DNA of 29,036 bases, taken from positions 1 through 29,036 of IMG/VR virus record IMGVR_UViG_3300020213_001063. One strand, written 5' to 3'. Below are positions 15,101-22,417 of this stretch, piece after piece. The notes under the pieces were generated by a model, which worked only from the letters and a program-made list of their open reading frames with translations, was not told the DNA's origin and made no database searches. The position numbers and the translations under genes were made by a program. Every line of letters begins with the position of its first letter. The stretch's first letter is position 1. The stretch comes from a virus.

Positions 15101-16555
15101 CTAACGTCGCCGACGGTGAAACTCCCACCGATAGCGGCGATCGCGGAGGTGCGGAAAGCGATTCTCAGGATCCGCCCCCGGCCATTGTTTATCGATATCG
15201 GTCTCAATCGGCCCTTCGTCGAGCGTTCCCCTTTTTCCGCGCACACGTATGCGCGGCCGCCCATTCACGACGGTGATCGAGGTGATGACCGCGGCATGGA
15301 CCGGCTTACCCTCCCTGTCGCGGTAAACAACGACATCACCTACCCGCGCGCCATCGCGAACGGGCTCATAGTCGTCCTCCAAGATGATGGCAATTTGGTC
15401 GGTTGGGCGTGTCTGCCCCTCCTCGTCGACTTGCGGGTCAATCCAGACCTCCCCATTCGCGAACACATATCCGAAACAATTCGTGTCCATTCGTCGTTCG
15501 CGCCCGCGGTTTCGCCGCGCAACAATCGGCCTGTCGTTGTCTGTCCTGATTGTGCCAAACGTCACCTCGTGCCACTGCCTGTTCTCCCGCACCCGATCGT
15601 CATACAGCTTCTCAAACTTGACCCGACCGCGCTCACGCTTGACGAGTTCCACAACTTCGGCGCGGTCGTCGTCGGGTCGATAGGGAAGCGTCCGCACGCT
15701 CCCGCTTGCCTCCTCACGGTCCAGGTCAGGCGGACTCGGTTCGGCCTCATCCGCGGGCACCACGGTCGTGTCGTCGCCATCCGGTGCAGCGTGAGAGCGC
15801 TCGGGACCGGCATTTCCGCCTGACGACGACGCGAACATCCCCTCGGTACCGGCCCTCGCCGCCGTTGCGACCGCGTAGCCTGCAGCGCTGGCGATCGCAG
15901 AGCTTTCGGGGCTGCCGCTATCGTGAGAGCCTTCCGGCGCGAGCACCTCGCTCGCCGGATGCCGCCCACCTTCCGTTTGCGCTGGCGCGGGTTCGCCGCT
16001 TGAAGGGCGGTCGGCCTCGACGGCGCGCAGAAGATCGTTGGCCGTGCGCGTCATCGCGCCGGCATCGCCAGAGGTCTTCGCCGTGTCCCAACGCTTGCGC
16101 GCATCGGCAACCGCTTCGGATTCCGGAGAGGCGGGCTTCTCGCGCGGCATCGGCGGCGGCGCTTTGTGTGCCCCTGCGTGCCGGGCGCTCGGCCGCAAGT
16201 ACGACTCAAGCGGATGGACATGCTCCTTGAACACATAACCGGACGGCCCCTTCTCCACCGTCCAGCGGTCCTTCACCTGCCGCTTCATCATGTTGAAGGC
16301 GGCCCCCATGTTGGCCGTGCGCACATACCCCTCGCGCGCCGCGTCGATCGCGAACTCGAGCAGTTCGCGCGGAAACACCGTACCCTCCTGCTGCCGGTAG
16401 ACCTTGGTGGTCCGCGCCATCGAACCCGCGCGCTGCGCCGCGATCGGCTTCTCGCGCGGTGGCGCGTCGACGGGCTCGACCGGCGCATTGCGCAACGTAC
16501 CCGGCACGCCGTCGTCATCATCATCGTCGAAGGAAGAAGTGCCGCTCGGCCTCAT
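15101..16555 (-). CDS. Modular protein with C-terminal NlpC/P60-like cysteine-histidine domain
   Basis: 484 residues. Three parts can be seen. Residues 1-45 are acidic and low-complexity (DDDDDD). Residues about 46-125 form a compact domain starting MARTTKVYRQQEG. Residues about 135-330 are a Pro/Ser/Ala-rich linker containing a short GDAGA-helix motif at 163-180, which resembles the start of the N-domain shared by the proteins at 7859 and 20083. The C-terminus carries DTNCFGY with catalytic-type C360, VGDVVVYRDREG at 405-416 and H420 in PVHAAVI, the order of an NlpC/P60-type peptidase or amidase. It starts just after a terminator following the capsid operon, so it probably has its own promoter or is reached by read-through. 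A secreted partner gene follows at 60 bases. I infer a peptidoglycan-cutting cargo protein. Confidence 0.65.
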   Translation of the reverse strand: MRPSGTSSFDDDDDDGVPGTLRNAPVEPVDAPPREKPIAAQRAGSMARTTKVYRQQEGTVFPRELLEFAIDAAREGYVRTANMGAAFNMMKRQVKDRWTVEKGPSGYVFKEHVHPLESYLRPSARHAGAHKAPPPMPREKPASPESEAVADARKRWDTAKTSGDAGAMTRTANDLLRAVEADRPSSGEPAPAQTEGGRHPASEVLAPEGSHDSGSPESSAIASAAGYAVATAARAGTEGMFASSSGGNAGPERSHAAPDGDDTTVVPADEAEPSPPDLDREEASGSVRTLPYRPDDDRAEVVELVKRERGRVKFEKLYDDRVRENRQWHEVTFGTIRTDNDRPIVARRNRGRERRMDTNCFGYVFANGEVWIDPQVDEEGQTRPTDQIAIILEDDYEPVRDGARVGDVVVYRDREGKPVHAAVITSITVVNGRPRIRVRGKRGTLDEGPIETDIDKQWPGADPENRFPHLRDRRYRWEFHRRRR

Positions 16556-16582
16556 CGGATGTCTCGCCCGCTTATGTTGGAC

Positions 16583-16614
16583 AAAGAAAAGGCGGAGCCC
16601 GGTGAGGCCCCGCC
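16583..16614 (-). terminator. Rho-independent terminator after the capsid genes
   Basis: On the minus strand GGCGGGGCC pairs with GGCTCCGCC (nine pairs, one G-U), with a six-base loop, and is followed at once by TTTTCTTT. The stem is at 16591-16614 and the T-run at 16583-16590. It sits 21 bases after the stop of the decoration-like protein gene. The position is equivalent to the T7 terminator after gene 10, which limits transcription beyond the abundant capsid proteins. Confidence 0.8.
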
Positions 16615-16634
16615 ATCATGTGTAAACGCGCGTA

Positions 16635-17057
16635 TCAGGTTTGCGCGAAATAGAGATCGACGAACAACGTGCCCGACGCCGGCAGCGACGCCGCGGCGAT
16701 CGTGATGAACACGGTCTCGTCGGTCGTCAGCTTCGCCGACGCGGCCGCAACCACGCCGAACGTCTCGTAAGCCGTTGTCGACGTGAACACCGCCGCGGAG
16801 CGGTATTTCCCGGTCGTACCGGAAACGCCGATCGCGACCGTGGAGCTGCCAAGCGAGGTGTCGCTGCGCAGCGTACCGTACAAGAACGTCTCGCCCGCCG
16901 ACGGATAAGCGACCACGATCGTGTCCGAGGTCGTTTGCGATGCCAGCGTAATCTTCTCGCGATAGACGCGCACGTGCCCGCCTTGAACGCTGCCGTCGAC
17001 CTGGCCCACGGGCGTGGTCGAACGCGGCGTCGTATAGGCGCCGTAAAGAACTGCCAT
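16635..17057 (-). CDS. Capsid decoration or stabilisation-like protein
   Basis: A 140-residue, Thr/Ser/Val/Ala-rich, all-beta protein without cysteines, membrane segments or signal peptide (for example VYREKITLASQTTSDTIVVAYPSAGETFLYG). It follows the major capsid gene after 27 bases, has a strong AGGAG site upstream of ATG 17057, and is followed by the terminator that closes the capsid operon. A small beta protein co-transcribed with the capsid protein most often decorates or cements the shell; a head-tail joining role is the alternative. Function is inferred from position and composition. Confidence 0.65.
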   Translation of the reverse strand: MAVLYGAYTTPRSTTPVGQVDGSVQGGHVRVYREKITLASQTTSDTIVVAYPSAGETFLYGTLRSDTSLGSSTVAIGVSGTTGKYRSAAVFTSTTAYETFGVVAAASAKLTTDETVFITIAAASLPASGTLFVDLYFAQT

Positions 17058-17084
17058 GTGATGTCTCCTACTAGATGATCGCGA

Positions 17085-17966
17085 TTATTCGAGGCAGGCG
17101 ACTTCGACGACGCCGACTTCTTGCATGCGCGTGGCCCCGACCGACATCGAGTAAAACACCTGCGTCGCATAGTTCTTGTCGGCGCGTTCGGTGATGCGCG
17201 CTTGCGGCTGAGCGCCGATGCCAAGCACCACCTGGTCCTTCTGCCACGCCACCACCGCGCGGTCCGATCCGGTGATGAACGGCAGGATCTTTCCACCGTC
17301 GATGCGCAACCCGTCGACGCGGATGAAGTTGAAGCCGAGGAATGTCTCGAGCTCGCCCTGTACCAACGCCTTCACCGTATTGAAGTCGGCCGAGGTCACG
17401 GTCGTGTTGTTGAGCAGATCTTCAAGCTGCTCCGACGTCACCGCGATATAGCGGCCCTCGTTGTCGATATCGGCCGCGTCCATCAGCTTCTTCGCCGAAA
17501 TCAGCTTGGCCAACGTCAACCCCGAAGCCGCCACTGCGATCTTCTGCCCGGCAGGCAGCGTCACCGCCGTCGACCCCGTCTCGCCCGTAAAGGACGTGCC
17601 GCGGATCGCATCGACGATGACTTCGTCGATCGCGCGACCCATCGCGTTCGCCGCCGACTTCGCATAGGTCGACGTCGGATCGATCAACATACGGACTTTG
17701 TCCTCCTGATCGATCATGTCGGCCCAGTCGAAATCCTCCAGCGAACAACGCCGGCGCGCGTGCGGCGTATCCATGCGCGGCGTATCCGAGTGCCGCGAGG
17801 TACGCCGGCGTGCCGCCGTCGCGCCGATCTGGTCGAAAAAGGATTGCTTGCCGGTCACGTTCTCGACGCGCACGGCATCGCGCAGCTTCGAACCTTTCTG
17901 CTGCGCCAGCATCATCACGTTCGCCGCATACTGCTGAACGAACGCGGTCGTCACTTGAGTAGACAT
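17085..17966 (-). CDS. Major capsid protein, HK97-fold (podovirus capsid family)
   Basis: 293 residues, typical for the compact capsid family of Bordetella BPP-1-like and related podoviruses. Recognisable segments are the N-terminal MSTQVTTAFVQQYAANVMMLAQQKGSKL helix, the DWADMIDQEDKVRMLIDPTSTYA region leading to the long spine helix AANAMGRAIDEVIVDAI (about 107-127), the SGLTLAKLISAKKLMDAADI helix, and C-terminal strands with FLGFNFIRVDGLRIDGG and ITERADKNYATQVFYSMSVGATRMQEVGVVEV. The fold is the HK97 capsid fold. The ATG is preceded by GGAGAG. It is separated from its scaffold gene by about 3.6 kb of inserted genes, which is unusual. Confidence 0.9.
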   Translation of the reverse strand: MSTQVTTAFVQQYAANVMMLAQQKGSKLRDAVRVENVTGKQSFFDQIGATAARRRTSRHSDTPRMDTPHARRRCSLEDFDWADMIDQEDKVRMLIDPTSTYAKSAANAMGRAIDEVIVDAIRGTSFTGETGSTAVTLPAGQKIAVAASGLTLAKLISAKKLMDAADIDNEGRYIAVTSEQLEDLLNNTTVTSADFNTVKALVQGELETFLGFNFIRVDGLRIDGGKILPFITGSDRAVVAWQKDQVVLGIGAQPQARITERADKNYATQVFYSMSVGATRMQEVGVVEVACLE

Positions 17967-18300
17967 TGAGTCTCTCTCCGCCTCTTGAGTCCCCCGAAGC
18001 CTCTGGCGTTGGGGGATTGCTTGTTTCAGATTTACGAGTGAAGCGGAGCGGGTCCCGACCGAAACGGGCGGCCGCCTCCTGAGCGACTAACGAGCGCTCT
18101 AGAAACCGGCCCGACTTACAGGCATGCAGCGGGGCGCGAAGCGCGCGTGTCCGCGGAAGTTCGTTGTCCGGCGGGCAGGCCTAACTAGAGAATGCGCCCC
18201 CCTCGCCACACGGCATAAAAAGGTCGAGCCGTGACAGATTTGGGCTCAGAATTGCCACAAACCGAGGTCAAATCGCGCCCGCTCTGGTGGGAGTCTGCTC
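17967..18300. other. Non-coding interval ahead of the capsid gene
   Basis: 334 bases with no convincing gene on either strand. It must hold the leader (and perhaps a promoter) of the capsid gene on the minus strand and the promoter of the secreted protein gene on the plus strand. A stem-loop (CCCCC at 17991-17995 with GGGGG at 18011-18015, extended inward with one mismatch) lies about 25 bases before the capsid start. A GCGC-GAA-GCGC stem occurs near 18136. The GGGAG site of the plus-strand gene is near 18288-18292. No clear -35/-10 pair was recognised. Confidence 0.4.
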
Positions 18301-19152
18301 ATGTCGAACGCACGCTTGTTGGCACTTCTGCTCTCATTCGTATCTCTGGTCGCGCCGTCCACGGCGAGATCGGACGACCACCTGCTCGACCTCTTCAAGA
18401 AGCATTCGCACAAAGTCCTGTCCTGCGAACCGAAGGTGTTGCATGACGATTCGATACTCACCATCCGGATGCCTGAACCTCACGGCGACTTTCTAGTCAT
18501 AGCCTCAGACTGGCACCAGATTCCGGTTCACGTCGTGTATCCGCGGCCTCGATGGCCATTGATGCTGAAGGCAGCCAAGTTCCGCACTTTATCCACGGTA
18601 AGCTGGAAGGTTCGCGACATTCGGGGAGTCTTCTACGGCCTCCAAAATGCGTTCTGGACGACAGGCCGCCACGCGATCTTCGTTGGATCGGGCTTCGATA
18701 CGCCGAACCCAATCGTCGACGGTTGGTGCGAGGTCGAATATGTAGAGTCCGATCCTCCCCGGCCATCCAACCGTCATAGCCCGGGACCCTACCGCGAAGG
18801 CGAAGCGTGGAACAAAATGAAGTGCTCGCCGTCGACCGTCACACGCGATTCGGTACTCACCATCAACATGCCCTATCCGCACGGTTCTTACTTGGCAGTA
18901 TTCCCGGATGGAAACTACGCCGAAAGAGACAAGCATTTCATCTATCCTGCAACGGCACACCCAGCTGTTGAAGGTTTCTACCGGATGCGGTCTCTGTCGA
19001 TCCGCGTCAATGATATCCGGGTCTGGGAAAATGGCCGACAGCGGCCTGTGTTCGACAAACCTGGCCGCTACATGATCAACCTGGGGAGTCATTTCGAGAC
19101 CGACGGTGGTCCGACAATCGAAGGCTGGTGTCGCGTCATCCTCAAGCGATGA
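18301..19152 (+). CDS. Secreted protein with two copies of a periplasmic domain, candidate immunity protein
   Basis: 283 residues with a signal peptide (residues 1-22, hydrophobic LLALLLSFVSLVAPSTA). Two homologous domains follow, at about 40-150 and 172-281. Each begins with a Cys in (S/K)C-P, then S-LTI-MP-PHG-(F/Y)L-V, a V/I-YP strand, a DIR motif, (T)GR(H/Y), and ends in (V/E)GWC-V. The two cysteines per domain probably form a disulfide. The same domain occurs once in the protein at 19643-20086. A GGGAG site precedes the ATG. It runs opposite to the surrounding virion genes, so it can be expressed in the silent prophage, and it converges on the decayed M23 remnant with a 19-base gap. A periplasmic inhibitor of M23-type peptidase is inferred from genetic linkage only. 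Confidence 0.75.
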   Translation: MSNARLLALLLSFVSLVAPSTARSDDHLLDLFKKHSHKVLSCEPKVLHDDSILTIRMPEPHGDFLVIASDWHQIPVHVVYPRPRWPLMLKAAKFRTLSTVSWKVRDIRGVFYGLQNAFWTTGRHAIFVGSGFDTPNPIVDGWCEVEYVESDPPRPSNRHSPGPYREGEAWNKMKCSPSTVTRDSVLTINMPYPHGSYLAVFPDGNYAERDKHFIYPATAHPAVEGFYRMRSLSIRVNDIRVWENGRQRPVFDKPGRYMINLGSHFETDGGPTIEGWCRVILKR

Positions 19153-19171
19153 TGGCAAGCGTCCAATTCTA

Positions 19172-19545
19172 CTAAGAGCGGTCCTCCCGCGTTGGCTGCT
19201 GCCCCGTGTAGCCTTCCGGCTTGAGCCTGCGAGGCGGCCGTTGATAACCCAAACCGGTCAGCGGATCGCTCTGGGTTCTTGCCGTCGTGGCAGGACTGTG
19301 CGGACTCGGCCCTTGCAGCGGCTTCATTGTTTCAGAATCTACCGGCGTCCCCGGCGGGTAGTAGGAAATATGTGTATGCGCAGGAACACGCGACCCACCC
19401 TTCTTTTTGCGCGACCCGTCGGACACACCGATCATCTGACCCGCGTAGACTTCATCACCCGCCTCCAAACCTTCCAAGGCGCCTGTATGTGCGAACCTAC
19501 GATAGAGCCGTCATCGAGCAAGACGATTCAATTGCGATTGGCTGC
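19172..19545 (-). pseudogene. Decayed M23 peptidase, C-terminal remnant
   Basis: The minus strand encodes a strong match to the C-terminal half of the M23 protein at 20083-21468, from GALEGLEAGDEVYAGQMIGVSDGS through PAHTHISYYPPG (the H-x-H zinc motif) to PEGYTG near the end. Upstream, the homologous segment LLDDGSIVG continues in another frame: one base is missing near 19495 (GG then TTC). Further back there is an in-frame TGA at 19528-19530 where the family has an aromatic or aliphatic residue (N-stop-IVLLDDGS), and two more stops at 19546-19551. The N-terminal domain and the first zinc-ligand motif are absent. The gene therefore cannot make an active peptidase. It remains convergent with its former partner gene 18301-19152, which is intact. 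Confidence 0.75.
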
Positions 19546-19642
19546 CTATCAGGTGTCGGCGCCGGCGCTGGCCCGGTCGACACAATTTCGCCTCAACTGG
19601 TTGCTGTGCTTACACCGTGGATTTGTGTGAGGTCACAGCATA

Positions 19643-20086
19643 ATGCGATCCGTCATTCTACAAACCGTTTTTGCCATCGGCGCGCTTGCTTTGGTTTCGG
19701 CGGCGCCAGACGACGCCGGCGCACGTTCATCCCGCGACACCATGAAGTGCGCTCCAAAGACCGTGAACCAGCACAGCACGCTGAAAATCACCCTGCCCTA
19801 CCCTCACGGCCCTTATCTCGCGGTGTATGACAAACACAACAACCCTGGAACGTTCATCGTCTATCCGCATCCGGCAGTGGAACTTATGATCTCGCCCGAA
19901 GCGTTTCCGCAGATGAAGGAGGTGGAATTCAACGTTGGCGAGATCAAAGGGCATGACGGAGCCAAGTTTGCGCCGGTATTTGTCCAGCCAGGCCGCTACC
20001 GAATTCTTGTCGCCTGGGATCTCGAGACTGGGGCCTCTACGGTGGATGGCGAGTGCAGCGTATCCTATTCGCCCCTTCCTCGTTAG
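19643..20086 (+). CDS. Secreted single-domain protein, candidate immunity for the M23 peptidase
   Basis: 147 residues with a signal peptide (hydrophobic ILQTVFAIGALALVSA, cleavage near residues 20-28) and one copy of the domain that is doubled in 18301-19152. It reads MKCAPKTV, S-LKITLPYPHGPYLAVY, FIVYPHPAVE, QPGRYRI and VDGECSV, with two cysteines at the two ends of the domain. GAGGT lies 10 bases before the ATG. It is convergent with the intact M23 gene, and the two stop codons overlap: forward TAG at 20084-20086 and reverse TAA at 20083-20085. Expression from the opposite strand would let a lysogen make it while the late genes are off. The immunity role is inferred from linkage and from the duplication of the whole pair. 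Confidence 0.75.
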   Translation: MRSVILQTVFAIGALALVSAAPDDAGARSSRDTMKCAPKTVNQHSTLKITLPYPHGPYLAVYDKHNNPGTFIVYPHPAVELMISPEAFPQMKEVEFNVGEIKGHDGAKFAPVFVQPGRYRILVAWDLETGASTVDGECSVSYSPLPR

Positions 20087-21468
20087 TTCGGCGGCCATGG
20101 AATTCGTTTCCTGGGTAGGAACCGCACCGGCGTGCGCCCGGTGTAGCCTTCCGGGTTCAGCCTTCGCGCATCGCGCATTAGTTCAAGGCCGGACAAGGGA
20201 TCGCTCTGCAAACGAGCCGGAGCATTTGGATCGCGAGCATTCGGTGCTGACAGCGGTTTCTTGGTAACGGGATCGACTGGTGATCCCGGAGGATAGTAAG
20301 AAATGTGTGTGTGAGGCGCCGGTGTCTGAGCGGTTGAGTCCCAAGTTCCGGAACCGTCGGACACGCCAATCTGCTGACCAGTATAGACCTCATCACCTTC
20401 TTGCAGGCCCTTGAGTGCTCCAGTATGCGAGAAACCAACGATACTTCCGTCATCGTTCAAGATGAAAATCTGATTACCGCCCTCTGCGGAGTTTTCTTCG
20501 ATCCGAAGAATGGTTCCATTTCTCGGCGAGAAGACCGGTCCATTCGGTTCGCGGTTCCGAAGGTCGACCCCGGGATGGAACTCCACCCGCCCATTGCGCT
20601 CTCTCAGATCATACGGGCTTATGATTTCAACCTCGGTTTTCCCGTCCTCCGGCTGCACCGGCCATGAAACACGATCTTTATACGGATCATCCGGGTGCGG
20701 TGCTTTGCCACTCAGAAAGATCGGTGGGTTGCCCTTCGCCTGCTGCTTTGCCCTCTCGTCCAGCGTGAGCTTCTCTCGCGGCGTGCGAAACACGCCGCCA
20801 AGGCTTGTCCATGCCTCACGGTTCTCGTAGTCGTCACGAATTCGGCCGCCTTCCTGCGTTCGCTCCTGAAACTCTCGGTCCCACGAGCGCTCGTTGGGTC
20901 CAGCGTTTGCCGGCACGCGCGGCCGTTCCCCAAACAACGAGAATCTTGGCTGCGGCTTCCACGTCGGCGCGTGTGGGATGCCTTGAACAGATCCTCCGGA
21001 CCCGGAACGAGCGCCAGTGCCGGGCAGTGACGGCATGAGCTGAGCTACCTCTTGCGAAACGCCTCGGCGCACGCCGGGTTCAAAAGCCTCCACGAGGCGC
21101 TCGAACTCCTTCGCTTGGTGAGGCTTCGGCAAACGCCGAAGAGCATCGGCGACATGGCCCGCAAGTTGAGGAGGCAGGATTGGACGCGCGAACACGGGCA
21201 CGCCTTGCTGTTGAAAGTGGGCGCCGGTTAGGCTCAAAATGTCCGCCGCCTGTTTGCGGGCTCCCGCGTCATCACCATGTTGCCAATTCCAGAAAAACTC
21301 GTCTATCGCCTCGTCGATCTTCGGGACTTCAATTGGCCGCCGAAAGCGCGCATCGACTTGATCATCGGTTCCAAACCGATCTTCCGGCGCCCGCAAATCG
21401 AGCGGCCCGTCGTATCGCACGCCACTCCCAAAGCCCTGCGGGCCACGACTGCGTAAGCGCATCGCCAT
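20083..21468 (-). CDS. Modular effector-like protein with C-terminal M23 metallopeptidase
   Basis: 461 residues (ATG at 21468; the ATG at 21462 has better spacing from GGAG and is an alternative). The N-terminus is basic and Gly-rich. Residues 52-146 form the helical domain shared with the protein at 7859-9226 (GDDAGA, GVPVF, LPPQLAGHVADAL, PGVRRGVSQEVAQLM). A linker of about 100 residues follows. The M23 (LytM/lysostaphin) domain covers about 265-400: HPGVD supplies H298 and D302, FSHTG H348, and PHTHISYY H386/H388, a complete zinc and catalytic set. M23 enzymes cut peptidoglycan cross-bridges. It has no signal peptide, so it must be delivered by another route, such as the virion or cell lysis. 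It lies between the scaffold and capsid genes and is paired with a convergent secreted protein gene. Confidence 0.85.
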   Translation of the reverse strand: MAMRLRSRGPQGFGSGVRYDGPLDLRAPEDRFGTDDQVDARFRRPIEVPKIDEAIDEFFWNWQHGDDAGARKQAADILSLTGAHFQQQGVPVFARPILPPQLAGHVADALRRLPKPHQAKEFERLVEAFEPGVRRGVSQEVAQLMPSLPGTGARSGSGGSVQGIPHAPTWKPQPRFSLFGERPRVPANAGPNERSWDREFQERTQEGGRIRDDYENREAWTSLGGVFRTPREKLTLDERAKQQAKGNPPIFLSGKAPHPDDPYKDRVSWPVQPEDGKTEVEIISPYDLRERNGRVEFHPGVDLRNREPNGPVFSPRNGTILRIEENSAEGGNQIFILNDDGSIVGFSHTGALKGLQEGDEVYTGQQIGVSDGSGTWDSTAQTPAPHTHISYYPPGSPVDPVTKKPLSAPNARDPNAPARLQSDPLSGLELMRDARRLNPEGYTGRTPVRFLPRKRIPWPPN

Positions 21469-21568
21469 TTCTCCGAGTTGATTCTGTATGACTGCAGGCC
21501 CGGGGCTCGCCTAAACCTCACCGGCCCGCCACCGATATCGCCGGTATGATCGACGACACGACGACGGT

Positions 21569-22417
21569 TCAAAACTCGTTCGAATACACACGCTCGAACA
21601 GTTGCTGCACTTGCTCGACGGTCGAGCCGTGCTCCGCATGGTCGCGGTTGGTGTAGGCGGGTGAGCCCATCAGCTTGGTCGCTTCGCGCCGCGCTTCCTC
21701 GGGTGTGATGGAGAAGCCGTGCGCGCGCCCGATCTTGAGCGAATCCTCTGTCATCATCGAGCCGATCTTCGCGAACGTGCGCACGAGTTCTGGATTGTTG
21801 CCGATGCCGCTCTGGTTCAAGAACTCGATCAGTGGCTCGCCGCCGAAATAGCGTGCGGCGCGCGCGGCTTGCGCCACCTTCGCGTCGTAAGTCGGTCCCC
21901 ATTCCTGCTGCAGCAAGCCGACCGACTGCGTTTCGTCCTCCATGCGGCCGCGCATAGTCGATTGAAGCGAGTGCGACTGATGCCCGGCATAGAACTCGAG
22001 CAGCCCCTGCACCTGCGCTGGCGTCAGACCCAGCTTGTGCGCGACAGGCAGCGCCGCCTTCTCGAACGCCTCGTCATACGTGATGCCCTGCGGCAGCTCC
22101 GGCCGGTTCAGTTTGTAACCGCCGGCCTCGCGCGGGATGCCGAGCTTCGCGCGCGCGACCTCGTCCCACACACCGTCCTTGGGCAGCGGAATCTTGTCCG
22201 CGCCGATCGCACGCTGCGCATGCGCATAGGCCTGCACCACGTCGGCCGGCGTCTTGTAGCCCTTGGTCTCGACGATCTGTCGAAGTTCGGGCGAAAGCGT
22301 TGACGTCCATTCGGCGCTTTCGCCAAACGGATCAGCCGCGGTCCCCGCCGCTTCGCTCGGTCCCGTGTCATACGTGAACGCAGGCGAAGTGTCGTCTAAG
22401 GCGGACGCGTCAATCAT
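21569..22417 (-). CDS. Capsid scaffolding protein
   Basis: 282 residues from the ATG at 22417, chosen because GGAGG lies eight bases upstream; longer starts at 22432 or 22438 lack this. The protein is acidic at the N-terminus (IDASALDDTSPAF) and helical. It contains the conserved region LRQIVETKGYKTPADVVQAYAHAQRAIGADKIPLPKDG followed by GIPREAGGYKL, typical of scaffold proteins in podovirus head modules, and a helical C-terminal part (TVEQVQQLFERVY) that would bind capsid subunits. Scaffold normally sits right next to the capsid gene; here the M23 and secreted-protein block intervenes. Confidence 0.85.
   Translation of the reverse strand: MIDASALDDTSPAFTYDTGPSEAAGTAADPFGESAEWTSTLSPELRQIVETKGYKTPADVVQAYAHAQRAIGADKIPLPKDGVWDEVARAKLGIPREAGGYKLNRPELPQGITYDEAFEKAALPVAHKLGLTPAQVQGLLEFYAGHQSHSLQSTMRGRMEDETQSVGLLQQEWGPTYDAKVAQAARAARYFGGEPLIEFLNQSGIGNNPELVRTFAKIGSMMTEDSLKIGRAHGFSITPEEARREATKLMGSPAYTNRDHAEHGSTVEQVQQLFERVYSNEF

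Noticed and set aside
17121-17969. Plus-strand frame of 282 codons opposite the capsid gene
   Set aside because: Shadow of the major capsid gene, with typical Arg/His-rich antisense composition.
18231-18446. Small plus-strand frame before the secreted protein gene
   Set aside because: No ribosome site, an unlikely product, and it overlaps the well-supported gene at 18301.
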